Assembly (NCBI GenBank): GCA_019973155.2
Contig: BPQB01000015.1
Coordinates: 248,001 to 312,000, forward strand
DNA length: 64,000 nt
From: Phanerochaete sordida
Lineage: Eukaryota > Basidiomycota > Agaricomycetes > Polyporales > Phanerochaetaceae
Direction of reading: 5' to 3'
Shown here: piece after piece, positions 43,532 through 55,414 of the stretch
How positions within the stretch are numbered: position 1 is the first letter of the stretch
Layout of the letters: every line of letters begins with the position of its first letter
Notes under the pieces: model-generated
Databases searched by the model: none
Seen by the model: only the letters and a program-made list of their open reading frames with translations
Told to the model about the DNA's origin: nothing
Position numbers and translations under genes: made by a program

Positions 43532-46500
43532 TTAGGTCGTCTTCAGGTCGAACCGGGACCCCGACCCGGAGGGCACCCACACCAGATCTTCAACGCCGCT
43601 GTCGATGTCCGTCGTCTCGCCCTCGTTCTCGCTGCTAAGCGCCGCCGCCCACTCGCCCGCGACGCGGTCGCGCAGCTGTGCGATCTTCGCGCCGCGCTCG
43701 CGCAGGAATTGGACGACCTCGTGCGCGTCGCGCCACCCGCGCGGCTCGCCTTCCACGACGCTCTCCACGCCCTCCGCCGCCAGATTGGTCGTAGAAGACT
43801 GCGGCGTGGGGTCGACCGTCCCGCCGTGCATGCGCGCGAGATGCGTTGACGCGCGCACACGCTTGTCCGGACTCCGCTCGAGCTGCGCGAACAACGCGGC
43901 GAGCGCCTTGGCCGCCTCGATGCGTGCGCGCAGCACATGCCGCACAATGCGCCGCGACGGCGGCCGGCGCGTCTTCTTCGCCTTCGTGCCTTCCGCCGGA
44001 GTCGTCGATGTTGCAGCGGTGGAGTTGGTTGAGATCGAGGCGGCCGAGAAACCGGAGCTGTTGGGCTCAGTGTGGGTGAGCACTGGGGTCGGCGGACGCG
44101 AGCGAGGCTTGTCGATCCATGCGCTCTCCGCGGGCACGCGCGGGATCGTGTATTGCGTCAAGGCGGGCAGCGAGAGGTCCCAGTGCTTAGGCGCCCATAC
44201 GCCGACGAGCACGCGCCAGGCAGCGACAAGGCGCTTAGCGCTAATTATGCGTCATCAGTATCAGGCAGTACGGGAAGCTAAGGGTGGGGCGTACTGGTCG
44301 TAATATTCTATTAGAAGGTGCAGGCGGGGCGAAGGGGGAGAAGAAGATGTCGTCAGCATCAGTGAACCAAGCCGAGGCAGGGGCGAGCAGACGAACCGTC
44401 GATGAGCGAATTGTGGTACCAGGCGAACAGGAAGACGAAGCCCGTAGCAAGTAGCGCGCCAACCACCGTGTACGAGAGGATAGACCAGACGAAGATACCG
44501 ATAGAGGTGTAGACAATCATGAGAAGCAGCAGACCAAACGCAACCTTGTTCTGAGCTTGAGTTTCTTCCTCGTCCTCGACGAGCTTCGCGCCTACGCGAG
44601 CGAAGGCGTAGGCGGGGGCATGGACGAGAAGCGGGACCACGAACAACGGCAGTCGAACAACCGCTGCGAGGGTCTCGGCGACGAGTATGCTCAGCGTCCG
44701 CAGGCGTGACGGCAGCGCAACAGGCCGGTTCGGGTCCAGGTCGAGCGGCAGTGGCAGGGTGGACAGCGCGGTGTTTGTGAGGTTCGAAGACTGCAGAAGC
44801 GAGTAGTACGTCAGCAGCGCTTTCTTGGTAGCGTTGAACCGCGGAACCAGGTCAGGCGTGGAGAAGAGGTCAACCAGGCTGTGCGGCGTGAGTGAGCACG
44901 CGTAGAAGCGAATGCAATGCTGACACGTACGTCTGCGTTATCGGCACAAAATCGTCCAGGCTGACAGATCGTTGGTTCTCCCAGAGAAGTTCTCGCGCCA
45001 TTCGCGCGCAATACAAGATGTCCCTGGGGGCAGAGTCAGCTTCGAGTTATCGAGCAAGACACCGACGCACCAATCAGGAGCGTTCACCGTCGCTTCAACG
45101 AGCTCGCGCTCTATGGTCGCGGTTAGCCGCTTGACCGCTGCCCGTGCGGCGCCTTCCTCGGGGGCAAGGAACTGTTCGATGAACGGTTCCATCGTAATGG
45201 GTTTGCCAAACCTGTGCTTGTCAGCTTAGTGTTCAGCCTGGACGGTCGTACGGGCTTACTCCATAATGACCTTCCCGACGTGTCAGAATAGCTCGCGAGG
45301 ATCACATTGGCTCAAGGCTCACCCTGCTTCGGTACTTGCTCTTGTCCGTGTATACAATCGCTGTCGGCACGATGGTCACGGGACGCGCATCGTTGCCTTG
45401 TTCTGTCCTCCACTTTGTATATTCTAGGGCAGCCCATGCGGCGCCATCCTTCACTTGCATAATTCGAGGCTCTGTGTAACTCGTACCCTCAGGGAATAGT
45501 GCGACCGCCGTCCCTTGTGCCAGGGCTTCCATCGTCCCGGCGAAGAGTTTCCGTCGATCCTTGGTTTTGCGGTCAACCGGAATATTACCCGCGGAGGTGA
45601 GAATGTAAGTCATGACAGAGCCCACGAACAAAGATTCTAGGTCGAAGAAGTGAGCTGACTAGAAGATAACACCGAACGCAGGTACTCACGCTTCGCCCAG
45701 TAGTGTAAGATACGACGATACGGGAAAGCGTAAGCTGGAACAGGATTATCAGCACCGAATTCACTGCGGGTGATTGGCACCCAGGACGCAGAAAGCGTAG
45801 GAGTCTTAAGGACGGTGGGACTTCGCATCCCTGACATACATCAACCGCACTGTTACGTCTCAACTGTGTCCTGCTGCATTAGTTGTAGTCTTGCATATCT
45901 TCAAGACATAGAGACACACCTGCATCTCCCTTTTAATCGCTCGCAGCTGCCAAATGCTCCTCCGCGGACCGAAGTGGTGGCTTGTAGGGTTTTGGGGACG
46001 GAACGAGACGTGTCTCGCGTATCACTACTCGGCGAGAAAGTGGTACTTACAAAGTACTGCGGGGTCGATGACCATATTGTGGTGTGTCGCGGTGCTGCGA
46101 AAGGGCGTGTGTTAGTGAATTACATCACGTAACGGCCTATAACCACGGAAGGAGCACGCATCGCAGCCTGAATGCGCCGAAGACCGTCCTCGGAGACAGC
46201 ATAGCAGGCAGGGATGTCCTGCGGCGGCGTAAAAGGGCGCATATATCCATCGCAAACGTGATAGGGATGTATGCGGTTTGCTGGTGCTCCGAGGTGACAC
46301 GCAGCACGCAGCACGAAGGAGCTACATGGTCCAGCATAGTCCGCGCTTCGTTCGGTAGGATATTTAAAGGATTATTCCTGTGTATGACGATGGATCGACT
46401 GGTAACCGTTGTCGCAGGCGTGGTGAAAGGAAGGCAAGGTGTTGGTGCTCGTGTGAGGGGTACTGCGCGGCAAATGGGCGACACCCACGGGGCCGAAGGA

Positions 46501-46652
46501 GGCAGGACAACGGACCGGAACACTCACACAATGATTGGCCCGTCTCTGGGTACATTCTCGCCGCCTATGACATGTATCTCGCTGAAGAACGAGACGATGG
46601 CCCAGCCAGCGACGCGGCGGATGACACGGTGGATGATCTTGGCGTCGGACAT
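43532..46652 (-). CDS. Glycerol-3-phosphate / dihydroxyacetone-phosphate acyltransferase (Sct1/Gpt2-like)
   Basis: It acylates glycerol-3-phosphate at the ER membrane, the first step of glycerolipid synthesis. The 5' exons are 46652-46528, 46094-46051, 45734-45690, 45636-45323, 45270-45260 (11 nt) and 45211-45071. Near the 3' end is a 13-nt microexon at 44307-44295. Splicing recreates the acyltransferase motif I (THHNMVIDP, H-x4-D), then RRILHYWAK, GNIPVDRK, FPEGTSYTEPRI and VTIVPTAIVY. C-terminal membrane segments follow (VPLLVHAPAYAFARVG; FGLLLLMIVYTSIGIFVWSIL; ALLATGFVFLFAWY), then KRLVAAWRVLVGVWAPK. The last 200 residues are polar. The first two introns are unusually long (about 433 and 316 nt). 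The gene shares a 386-bp divergent promoter with SPC3. Confidence 0.9.
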
Positions 46653-47038
46653 GCTTGCGGCGGGTCAGCGGTCGTCGTCAACGTCGTGGTCGGTGTCAAG
46701 GGCGAGGTCGACGCAGGCAGAGGTAGATAGGAGGGGTGGTGCTCGCTGCGTAGGCGTTGCCAGCGCAGAGGACGGCGAAGGACGAGGCCAAGAGTGACAT
46801 GCTCGGCTCAACTGACGGGCGGTTCACGCGTCGCGGGGGCAGATCGTCTCGGCCTGCTGGGCTGATCCTATCAGTTCATCATTCAAGCCGGCGCAGCCCC
46901 TGCGGCCGGGCAAACCAAGGCAACTGATCCCATCAGCCGAACCAGTGCGAGTGACACGTCCGGATACGCTCCCCACATTCCAGCAACCTAACCCCTCCTC
47001 CGACGGCGACCACGACCACGACGGCGACGGCGACGACC
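46653..47038. promoter_or_regulatory. Divergent promoter between GPAT and SPC3
   Basis: A spacer of 386 bp between two ATGs on opposite strands, both for ER proteins. No clear TATA box is seen on either side. Transcription start sites cannot be placed from the sequence. Confidence 0.4.
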
Positions 47039-47868
47039 ATGCACACCGTCTACTCCAGAATAAACAATGTTTCCGCGTTCTTGTCGTCGTGTCTCATGGC
47101 GCTGCTTGCGGCCATCGCGCTCTCCTCACTCGTGTTCACGGCGGATCCGAAGGGCATCCTCGACGTGCAGTCACTGAACATGTGAGTAGCCTCTGGCCTC
47201 TGAGAGAATCTGAAATGGAGGGCATACAGATATGAGGGGCACACGCGACGGTATCACAACCGGTGGCAGGACGTCACATTTGTGAACTTCAATCTTACTG
47301 CCGGTGAGTACAAGTCCTACCCTAGTCGGAGACTTCTGACCGACAGAGGGCAGATTTGACACCCCTCTTCAACTGGAATACGAAGCAGCTATTCCTGTAT
47401 CTTCAAGCGGAGTACGTGGACGCCAAGGGTGTGAAGAACGAGGTCGTCATCTGGGACAGGATCATCCACAAGAAGGACAAAGCGAACCTCTCCCTGAACG
47501 GCCGTAACAAATACGTCTTTCGCAATCTCGGCAAGTCATTCAAGTGAGTCCTATTCTGTTCTATTACCGACATTCGTCTGGGTCCCATGCACCCCACTAC
47601 ACCGCCTCCCGACGCGCTTCCCATCGAAGTCATGAACCACTTCTCCCGCCCACCCTTGTGTCTTTCAATTTCACACTTTCGACCGTTTCCGCTGTATCTC
47701 TGTCCCCGTGCCGAGCCGAACGCTAACTCTGTCATTTACAGGGGCGCGTCGGCGGCGAACTACACGCTCAAGTACAACGTGATGCCGTACGTCGGGCTGC
47801 TCACATACGGCGAGGCTGCGCGCACGGGTCCGCTGGCCTTCCCCGAGAAGCGCACCGAGGTCGCGTAG
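47039..47868 (+). CDS. SPC3: Signal peptidase complex subunit 3 (Spc22/23 family)
   Basis: Spc3 is the single-pass ER membrane subunit needed for signal-peptide cleavage. Four exons, 47039-47181, 47230-47303, 47354-47543 and 47742-47868, give 177 residues, the usual length. The N-terminus MHTVYSRINNVSAFLSS precedes one membrane segment (CLMALLAAIALSSLVF). The lumenal part shows the family marks: VTFVNFNLTADLTPLFNWNTKQLFLYL, NEVVIWDRII and YTLKYNVMPYVGLL. Possible N-glycosylation sites (NLT, NLS and NYT) are present. The last intron is long for this genome (198 nt). Confidence 0.95.
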
Positions 47869-49236
47869 CCCCTCTCCCGCATACCCATAACGCCTGCTCT
47901 ACACGCCCGCGTGGCCGCTCTCCCGCCGCACAATGCCATCGATTCTGGCCTAGCACGCCCTGCTGACGCGGATCCTGGATCGCCATGGAGTGCTGCGCGT
48001 CGAAGGTGCCAGGGCACGAAGGGTCCTGCATTATATTTCGTGCCGTGCCGCGCACATGAGATCCTCGTGTCGCCTTTCGCGGGTTTATTCGTGCGCCACG
48101 CTTCCCTGCCTCTCCACGTTCCCTCGTCTATGAATGCGACGCGTGCTTGCGCCTCAGGGTCCGTGGGCTGTCTTTCTCTCCAAAGTTTACAGACATCGCC
48201 AGAGTTGCTCCATGCTGTGCCCGTGATTAGGTTCGACGCGAGACCCTTCGGGTCGGGCTCTGTGTCTGGGAATAGGTGGCGTGTCGCCGGCCTCGTGCAT
48301 AATTGCGACTTCGTTCATCGTGTACGGGAAATCATATGCGTCCGTGGTCTGTTCTTCCGAGCACGATGGATGAGATACACGAGGATAATCTTGGGTTTTC
48401 GTGGCGTATTTCTCATGCAGCTGCTGTTGTGTCTGTCGATCTCGGCCATTTCGCCTTCTCGCCGCGTAGTAGGCTCACATGTCCTTCGCATGACAGGCTA
48501 AGCGCAAGCATCCACCTTCGCGCATGCCGTGTACACCATGCTGTGATCAACCGAAACGGCTTCCCAAGAGCGGAAGGAGCATCGCAGTCTTCCAAGCTCA
48601 AGCTCAGAGGTGGTGCTTGAATACTCTTGAGGGTAGGCAGGCCCATGGTCCAGCAAAGGCTCGAGTTCCACGAACCTTCGGAGCGGTCATTCTAAGTGCT
48701 CAAGTCACGGTACGCGTCCGCCTTTGCTGCCGAGTAGCCGCTTCCTGACGAGACAGACCGTTAGGGGACGACCCACTGTACGGTCGTGGCGCATGCCTCA
48801 CCTACACCGTTAAAACCACCGGTATGTCCTGGAACCCATGCAGCGGTACCACTGTTCGACATGTGTCCCTCTAGGAATTAATTTTTCGGCCTCTGGATGC
48901 GATCTCATGATCACAACAGCGTGCTCGCACGACTCTGCGCCAGCTCGAATTTCCTCGAAATCGCCTGCGAGCGTGCTGGACGTAGCGGTGCCAGAGGTCC
49001 CGGGCTGTGTTCTGCGTAAGACTTCGGATACCTCTTACCGTCAGGCGTACTGCTATTATCTTACTTTCAAGCACTGTCTGCGACGAAAGGAACGGGTTTT
49101 CCGACGTCTATTCATTCCAGCGCAGCTCGTCACACGTCACGACTGTCGCGGCGAAGGGTATCCGTTGCCGAACGTACGTGTCCGCGGGCGCTAGTGGAGC
49201 CGGATCGCAGCTGAACGTGAACTCCACCTACCAGGC
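47869..49236. other. Intergenic region
   Basis: About 1.4 kb of 3' flank and spacer. Several overlapping frames lack motifs and splice support. No gene is called. Confidence 0.4.
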
Positions 49237-49243
49237 TATATAT
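49237..49243 (+). promoter_or_regulatory. TATA box of glyoxalase I gene 2
   Basis: TATATAT lies about 56 bp before the ATG at 49293. Confidence 0.55.
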
Positions 49244-49292
49244 CCACGCTCCTCCCGTTCGAGCTGGCCCCCTTTCGTCTTCACGTCACAGC

Positions 49293-49997
49293 ATGTTGTC
49301 AGTGGAGACCGTAGGGTACAAGGTGAGCAAGGTAGAGCCGTGGTAGACAACCTACTAAGCTTCTCCCCTGGACAGCTCAATCATACCATGCTTCGGGTCA
49401 AGGACCCCAAAGCGTCCCTTAAGTTCTACTGCGAAGTAGGCCCAAATTTTATCCTTTTGAGGAGTCCATTATTAACGTAATTCTCTCCAGATTCTGGGTA
49501 TGGAGCTCATCGAAGGTATGTCGTCGTCCCGACCGGTCTATGCGTGCTCCGACCGACTTATGCCTTTTACCTCGAAGAGCTCGCCATGACAGACTTCACG
49601 CTCTACTTCATCGGCTACAACGCCGTCGCAGAGGGCGCAAGCAGCGAAGAGAGACGCCTCCATCGCCGCAATCGGGAGGGCGTCCTCGAGCTCTGGCACG
49701 ACCATGGTACCGAGAGAAACCCCAGCTTCGAGGGCTACGCCTCTGGAAACGAGGACCCTGGTCGCGGGTTTGGCCATATCGCAATCTCAGTACCCGACAT
49801 CCAAACGTGTTGCGCACGTCTCGAGTCGCTGGGCGTACCTTTCAAGAAGCGCCTCACCGACGGCCGCATGAAGAATATCGCGTTCTGCCTGGATCCAGAT
49901 GGGTGAGCCGGTGATGTTTCCCGTAGCATGTCCGCGCAGATTGGTGACCGTACATGCTAGCTACTGGATTGAAGTCGTTCCTCAAGTCATCACCTAA
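49293..49997 (+). CDS. GLO1: Lactoylglutathione lyase (glyoxalase I), copy 2
   Basis: Five exons, 49293-49322, 49376-49435, 49491-49515, 49578-49902 and 49961-49997, give about 158 residues. Exons 1-3 have the same lengths (30, 60 and 25 nt) and phases as copy 1 at 24070. The metal ligands are kept: LNHTMLRVKDPKASLKFYCE (His), GVLELWHDHGTE (Glu), GFGHIAISV (His) and YWIEVVP (Glu). The fourth acceptor is AAG, which is unusual but required by the frame. The C-terminus is shorter than in copy 1, ending soon after the last metal ligand. A cytosolic methylglyoxal-detoxifying enzyme is expected. Confidence 0.92.
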
Positions 49998-50459
49998 GGC
50001 TGAGAAGACCTTCAGTAGATCGGTAGAGCGCACTCGCCCACGAAACTTTGCACCTGTATATATGCTGATTTCCTCTAGAAATAGCTCTTCTTTCTCACTT
50101 CGGATTTAATATTATGTGCAGCACCTTCTGTCCCCCTAGCTGATGCACATCCTCCATAATTGACTCACTCCGCTGCTCCCGCCCGAGACGTCAATGCGTT
50201 ATCCGAGCAAGTACGCGCAAGGACCTACGCTCATTTAACCGACCTCCGTCTTGTGCCCGTTATGAGCACCAATTAATCCGCTTATTATTGGAGTGGCACT
50301 AGTGCACGTTCCACTTTCGCACTCTCCGTGAGAGTGCATCATATGCTGCCACACGAGCCTGCTCATCATTCGGCCGGGACAATATCTTCACTAATCACCG
50401 GCAAGTGGATCATATTGTAAGATCACGCTACACACGCCTGGAGGAATCGTATACCATCC
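49998..50459. other. Tail-to-tail intergenic region
   Basis: A 460-bp A/T-rich spacer between the 3' ends of glyoxalase copy 2 and the prenyltransferase gene. No gene is seen. Confidence 0.45.
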
Positions 50460-51712
50460 TCATATCCTGAGAGCGTAGTCTGCCAGCATTCCTGCAAACA
50501 CAATATACCCAAGATCGCCGTTAGACTGGAGAATTATCAGTGCTCATTCGATCTCAAAAACACATGCGTGCGCACCTTGAACTTGGCACCACAGTCTTCG
50601 CGACTCTCTATCTCCCACGTCACAAGCTGCCACGCGAGATGCGCTACAGTCCCGCAGCAGCTTACGGCGAAGTATACCGTGCTTTGGTTGTTCATAACGC
50701 CGGCTGCCGTTAGCGCACCCACGAACGCGATGGCGAAGACAATCAGGACAGCGCGAACGTGGTCGCCGAAAAGGACTGCGGTGCTCTTCACGCCTGCACG
50801 CACGTCGTCGCGACGGTCTTGGCATCCGTACTCCGTGTCATAGACGATAGTCCACCTACCGGCGGTGATGTGAGGTCAGTCCCGGACCTGCCTGAACGAG
50901 TGAGGGCAGGACCACGTACGCGACCAGGCCAGCAAGCACAACAACCATAAACTGCACGTCGCCTGAAGTGTAATTCGGGAATATCTGCAACCACGCGACC
51001 ACGAATCCCCAGTTCATTGCAAGGCCTGCGCAGTAATGAGCGTATAATTCAGTGGTAGCGAGTAACAGCATACCTAACCACGCCTGCGGCCAATACGTCC
51101 ACCGTTTCATGAGTGGATAGAGCGCGTGGAAGGGGAACAGGCCGATGAGGCCTACGCGTGCGCTGCATTCTCGTCAATAGATGCTGGTGCAAGCGAGGGA
51201 GGGATACTCACGCGACAGGATTAGCAAGCCAAAGCAGCGCGAGGCAGCCAATGGTCATTGTTGAAAGCAGTATCCATGCACCAGTCACGGAGATGAGGCC
51301 GGCTGCAAGCGGTCGATGCTTCGTGCGCTCTACATAAAGGTTGAGCTATCCACAAAATACAAATAACGTGGCGTCACTTACCGACCTTGCGGTCGAAATC
51401 GATATCGCATATATCGTTGATGACGCAGGCGGTGCTATGTACCATGGTCGCTCCAGCAGCATGAAGTACCAGCTGGGGTGCTAGTACGTTGAAAGGCAGC
51501 TGAGCTTTGTACGCAGCCATTGTGGCGCCCCATACTGCAGGTATCGTGAGATATGTATTTCAATAGCAAGCTACACACTTACCGCCAGGCCAAATGAGAA
51601 GAATGTTTCCGAGAGGAAATTTGTGCAAACGAGTGAGCTCGAAGTACGCTCGGCATGTCTGCCAAAACGTGAGACTGCTCGTAATACTGACGAGCTTGTC
51701 GGTTTCGCTCAT
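50460..51712 (-). CDS. UbiA-family prenyltransferase (compact, COQ2-like)
   Basis: UbiA enzymes attach a prenyl chain to an aromatic or similar acceptor within a membrane. The exons identified are 51712-51583, 51534-51382, 51329-51212, a fourth starting near 51165, then ones covering about 50865-50540 and about 50528-50460. The first Asp-rich motif is [23 protein letters not shown]; the second is [26 protein letters not shown]. Both match the family and fit the 4-hydroxybenzoate polyprenyltransferase branch. Several membrane segments are visible ([54 protein letters not shown]). The start [19 protein letters not shown] has no mitochondrial presequence, and the protein, at about 300 residues, is shorter than typical fungal COQ2. 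I therefore infer an extra UbiA enzyme, perhaps in secondary metabolism, rather than the ubiquinone enzyme. Confidence 0.88.
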
Positions 51713-51947
51713 GGCTCGGGGTGGTAGGATGCAGGCAGGGAAGTGAGAGCCTGAAGACGTTTACATACTTGAGCACTGTTTGCTTGCTACAAACGCATAA
51801 AGAGAGCCTGCCCGCTTGTATCTCCTGAGGCACAGCCCGTCGCATTTCCATCTCACGATGTCGATCGGAGTACCTGAGGGCCCGCGCGCATACGACCCTC
51901 GCGCAGACGCAGGTCGTGCGGAAGTTGTGCCATTTATGATCACGGAT

Positions 51948-52017
51948 GGCCGCACTTTGATGGAGAATCAGCCCGGTCTTTGGGACCGTGGAACGCTTTT
52001 GCCCTGTTGTGGCGCTA
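51948..52017 (+). repeat. 70-bp direct repeat, copy 1
   Basis: Identical over 70 bases to 52135-52204 (starts GGCCGCACTTTGATGGAG, ends GTTGTGGCGCTA). The copies are 187 bp apart, start to start. No coding role is seen. Confidence 0.9.
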
Positions 52018-52067
52018 GTCATCAGCAAAACAGCACCCGGCCTTGGGGGCCTTGGTGGTCTTGGTGG

Positions 52068-52120
52068 CCTTGGGCGGTCTTGAGCAAGCTCGGTAAGACA
52101 CCTCCCAAGACCGCCCAAGG
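52068..52120. repeat. Inverted repeat between the 70-bp copies
   Basis: The arms CCTTGGGCGGTCTTG (52068-52082) and CAAGACCGCCCAAGG (52106-52120) are perfect complements separated by 23 bases. Just upstream are further CCTTGG/GGTCTTGG units. It could form a 15-bp stem. Confidence 0.85.
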
Positions 52121-52134
52121 CACCATAAGATACG

Positions 52135-52204
52135 GGCCGCACTTTGATGGAGAATCAGCCCGGTCTTTGGGACCGTGGAACGCTTTTGCCCTGTTGTGGC
52201 GCTA
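52135..52204 (+). repeat. 70-bp direct repeat, copy 2
   Basis: Second identical copy of the 70-bp unit. The flanking bases differ from those of copy 1 on both sides. Confidence 0.9.
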
Positions 52205-55200
52205 CTGCCATCAGAGACTCGGCACTCATTCTCGTTTGTCTGACACGCACAGCGGCCGAGGAAGTGCGGCTATATCTCACCTCAGTAGCTCATCTTCTGC
52301 GCGTTCTTCTCCTGATCAAGGCTGTCGTGTACTCTCGCAGCTCCCAAGCGGTATCTGGTAAGAAGCCCGGTATCCAGCGGCAATACGTATAGATTTGCGC
52401 TGTAAAGACCTGCGTTCATGCATGGCGCCTTGATATAGACGACATTCGCTGCAAGAGGCCATATATCACCATAGTCTCCATTCTGCCCCATGCCAATTGA
52501 CCTACCAGCGAGAGAACGTTTAGGTCAAATTTCGACTCCTGGCCACTTCAATCAAATACACAAATCTGCCCTAGCTAGCCTGGCAGAAATGTCATTCCCG
52601 GGTGTGCGAGCACTGGTGAAAGAGCTGGTATCGTCTGCGGCGAATGTTAGGTATCAAGTTCCGCATGTCTGGTGGGCAAATTAATTTTGTTAGATCGAAA
52701 CAAAGACAGCTCCAGTATATTCTCACATTCATGTGAGCGATCCAGAAATATTCGCGGTGTGCACATGCTTTGAGGATGTTCATGGGAGTTACCAAGATCC
52801 ACATTGCCGAGGCCAGGAAGCCCTCAAGCTATGGGAAGCAGTCGTTAATCTTCTCACTGCGTCATACGGCAGCAAATGTCGTGTACCATCAAATGTTATA
52901 CGATTATACCCCTGATGTTTGGATTCCAAAGCCGAAGCCGATATGCCGGACCTTGATGGATGCATTCCTGCTTGTTCTGCGAGCCGCGCCAGCAACCGGG
53001 ATAAGCCCACCGTTTAATCCATGTAATTAGGCTAAAAACCGGTGAGCTCAGGTACTGGTACCTGCACCTGCACGACAACCACCATTTCAGCATCTGCTGT
53101 AGGTAAGCATAGCCCTACAAAGGGTTCTCACATTATTGTACACGCCATTGCGCTCACACAAAGCTGCGATAGCCATCTCCAGCTTCATCATGCTGCTGAT
53201 CCGGATGCGAGTGGAAACAAGGCATCTCCCACGGTGTTCCCCTATAGCTTCAGGTCCAGTGTCTCGCAGGGCTCTAAGTAGCGACCGCGCTGCGTTCCGG
53301 GTAGAGTCCATCAGCAGTCTACTCACACAAGAGATACCGCCTGACTACCTGACATGGCCCATCTCGGACTCGTACGTGTGAACTAGATTCAGTTACTAGC
53401 CCCAATTAAGGCTCGCGATATGCAAATCTGCAAAAGGATTAGAACGCGCTTAGATGACTAATGAGTACACTACTTAGAATCTATGCAGCAGTGAATGTGC
53501 CGCGGCTGAAGCTCACGAATGACTGGTCGCGCGCTGGGTGTTGTGTTACACAGCGGCTGGGATAAACCTAGGGAGGCTCGTAGTAATGTTTGGGATTGAG
53601 GCCCGGAAAGAGGCGATTGTTCCGTCTTGCAGTCTGCGCTTAGTAGAGACTTGAATGTGAGAGGAAGCGGATCGACTCACGAGGTATGTGAGCTCCCCGT
53701 GCTGCTCTCAGTCAGGTGATAGGCTGAGGGCAGACTTAGCTTCGCAGCGCTTGCTCTTGGAACAATCGTATACAAAAGAATCAGCTGGCATGTCTCTCGC
53801 CCGGACCATCAGTGTACTGCTGACCATGTCGGGCCCGGCGTTCTTAAAAACGAAAGCTTCGCACGGAAGACACGGTCCTTTGGGAAGAGGGAAGTATGTC
53901 AGATATCAAGGTAGGGTGTTCTAAGGTATGCTTCGGATGTGCGCATGGCAGCGTGTGCGTGCGTGTTGAGGGCTGGCAGCTGGCAGAGGTAAATGGAACG
54001 ACGGCATGCGCGGCCAGTTATGTCTTGCTCACCGGATGGCTAAGAAATGGTCGTAGAGTCGCACGAAAGGTACACAGGAGTGTACAGAGTCAATCAATGG
54101 GGTAGTATCTTTGAGTACCAGGTCCCTCGCACCGTCGAGTGTCCCGCGAAAGCTGAGGCCCACGGAGTCCGGCTGAGATGTTGCAGACGACGCAGAGACC
54201 CCGACAACGCGTTAATGACCCCAGACACTTGCTCTGGGGCTCGCTCGTCTCCGATGCCCTGTTTCTCGCGCATCTCCTTGCTCACTTGGCCCTCTAGGCG
54301 CAGGACAAGCACAAACCAACGCCTAGACCTGCACTGTGCTCGACGTTGTAGCTCCCAAATTACCACATCGTGGGCGGTACGGCGGTCTTGCTGAACCCAA
54401 CTTGTTGCACCCGGTACGTCACTGGAAGATGGTTTCCGCACGAATTGCGCCAATGTCGATGGGAAGGCCCAGCGGCAAGCTTCGGCACCCACGGTAGCGT
54501 CCCCGATGCCATTTTGCACCTTTTCTGATTGTCATCTGATTATCCTGTGTGATATTCCGGTCAAACATAATTGTGCGTCAAATAATCGGTCGGTCGCCTG
54601 CGATGAGGCGGGGATGGCTGACCTTGCTAAGCATGGCCGTGGCATATAGGTGCGCGTATATGGTGCAATCATGTCAAATCGCCAGGGAGCACAATTTGGT
54701 AAAGACATCACACGGCTATGGTCGCGGAAGGCACCGTCATTTACCCCTACTTGTACAAACTATCAGTGGGTATCCATCATGACTTACACGCTGGTATGTG
54801 CTTCCCAGCATTTTGTCGAGCATTCTCGACCTAACTGTTGCTCTCAGTTGCTTCCTCGGCAGTTTAACACACCCGGTTGGCCACATGTCGCGCCCTGTCC
54901 ATGCGCTGACAACCTTGTCATCAACGGTGAGTCTCAGTACCTTCCACGTCCTGCAATTGCTGATGGCGTGGTTACTGTGATGTCAAGGTTGTACAGTACC
55001 GTGATGTGGTCTTGATCCTTTGAACAGACTACCAACAGCGTTCCGCCACAATTGCTGTGGCTGCAGCATGATATCCCACAGGGAGACACGCTCTGGTGTA
55101 GCAGCATACACATCTGATTAGTCACGTAGGAGCGTGTGTTCTGTCTCCCCAACAAGAGACGTATTACTAGGGGAATGGCCACAAGTGAGAATAAATGCCC

Positions 55201-55414
55201 ATTATAAAGCACGACATCTATCTATACGGTATGATACTCCCTCGAGTACAAGATCTCATCACGGTTCAGCAACCGGACTTACGAAGCACAGTCTGGGATG
55301 CGCCTGCAAGAAACTCCCGCCTGTGTTCGTCGTGCCTTTATAAAAGCGCACACGAGCAGCAGACGGCGTTGTGTATAGACCGTGCCCCACTGTTGAGACT
55401 AACACGTTTTCAAG

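Larger units (their letters stand above)
51713..55414. other. Gene-poor stretch with a short repeat unit
   Basis: Apart from the repeat pair and hairpin at 51948-52204, I see no supported gene. At 54780-54930 an ATG, a GTATGT donor and a CAG acceptor could form a short spliced frame, but it has no recognisable motif and no continuation. Frames around 53690-54520 are shadows. Confidence 0.4.
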
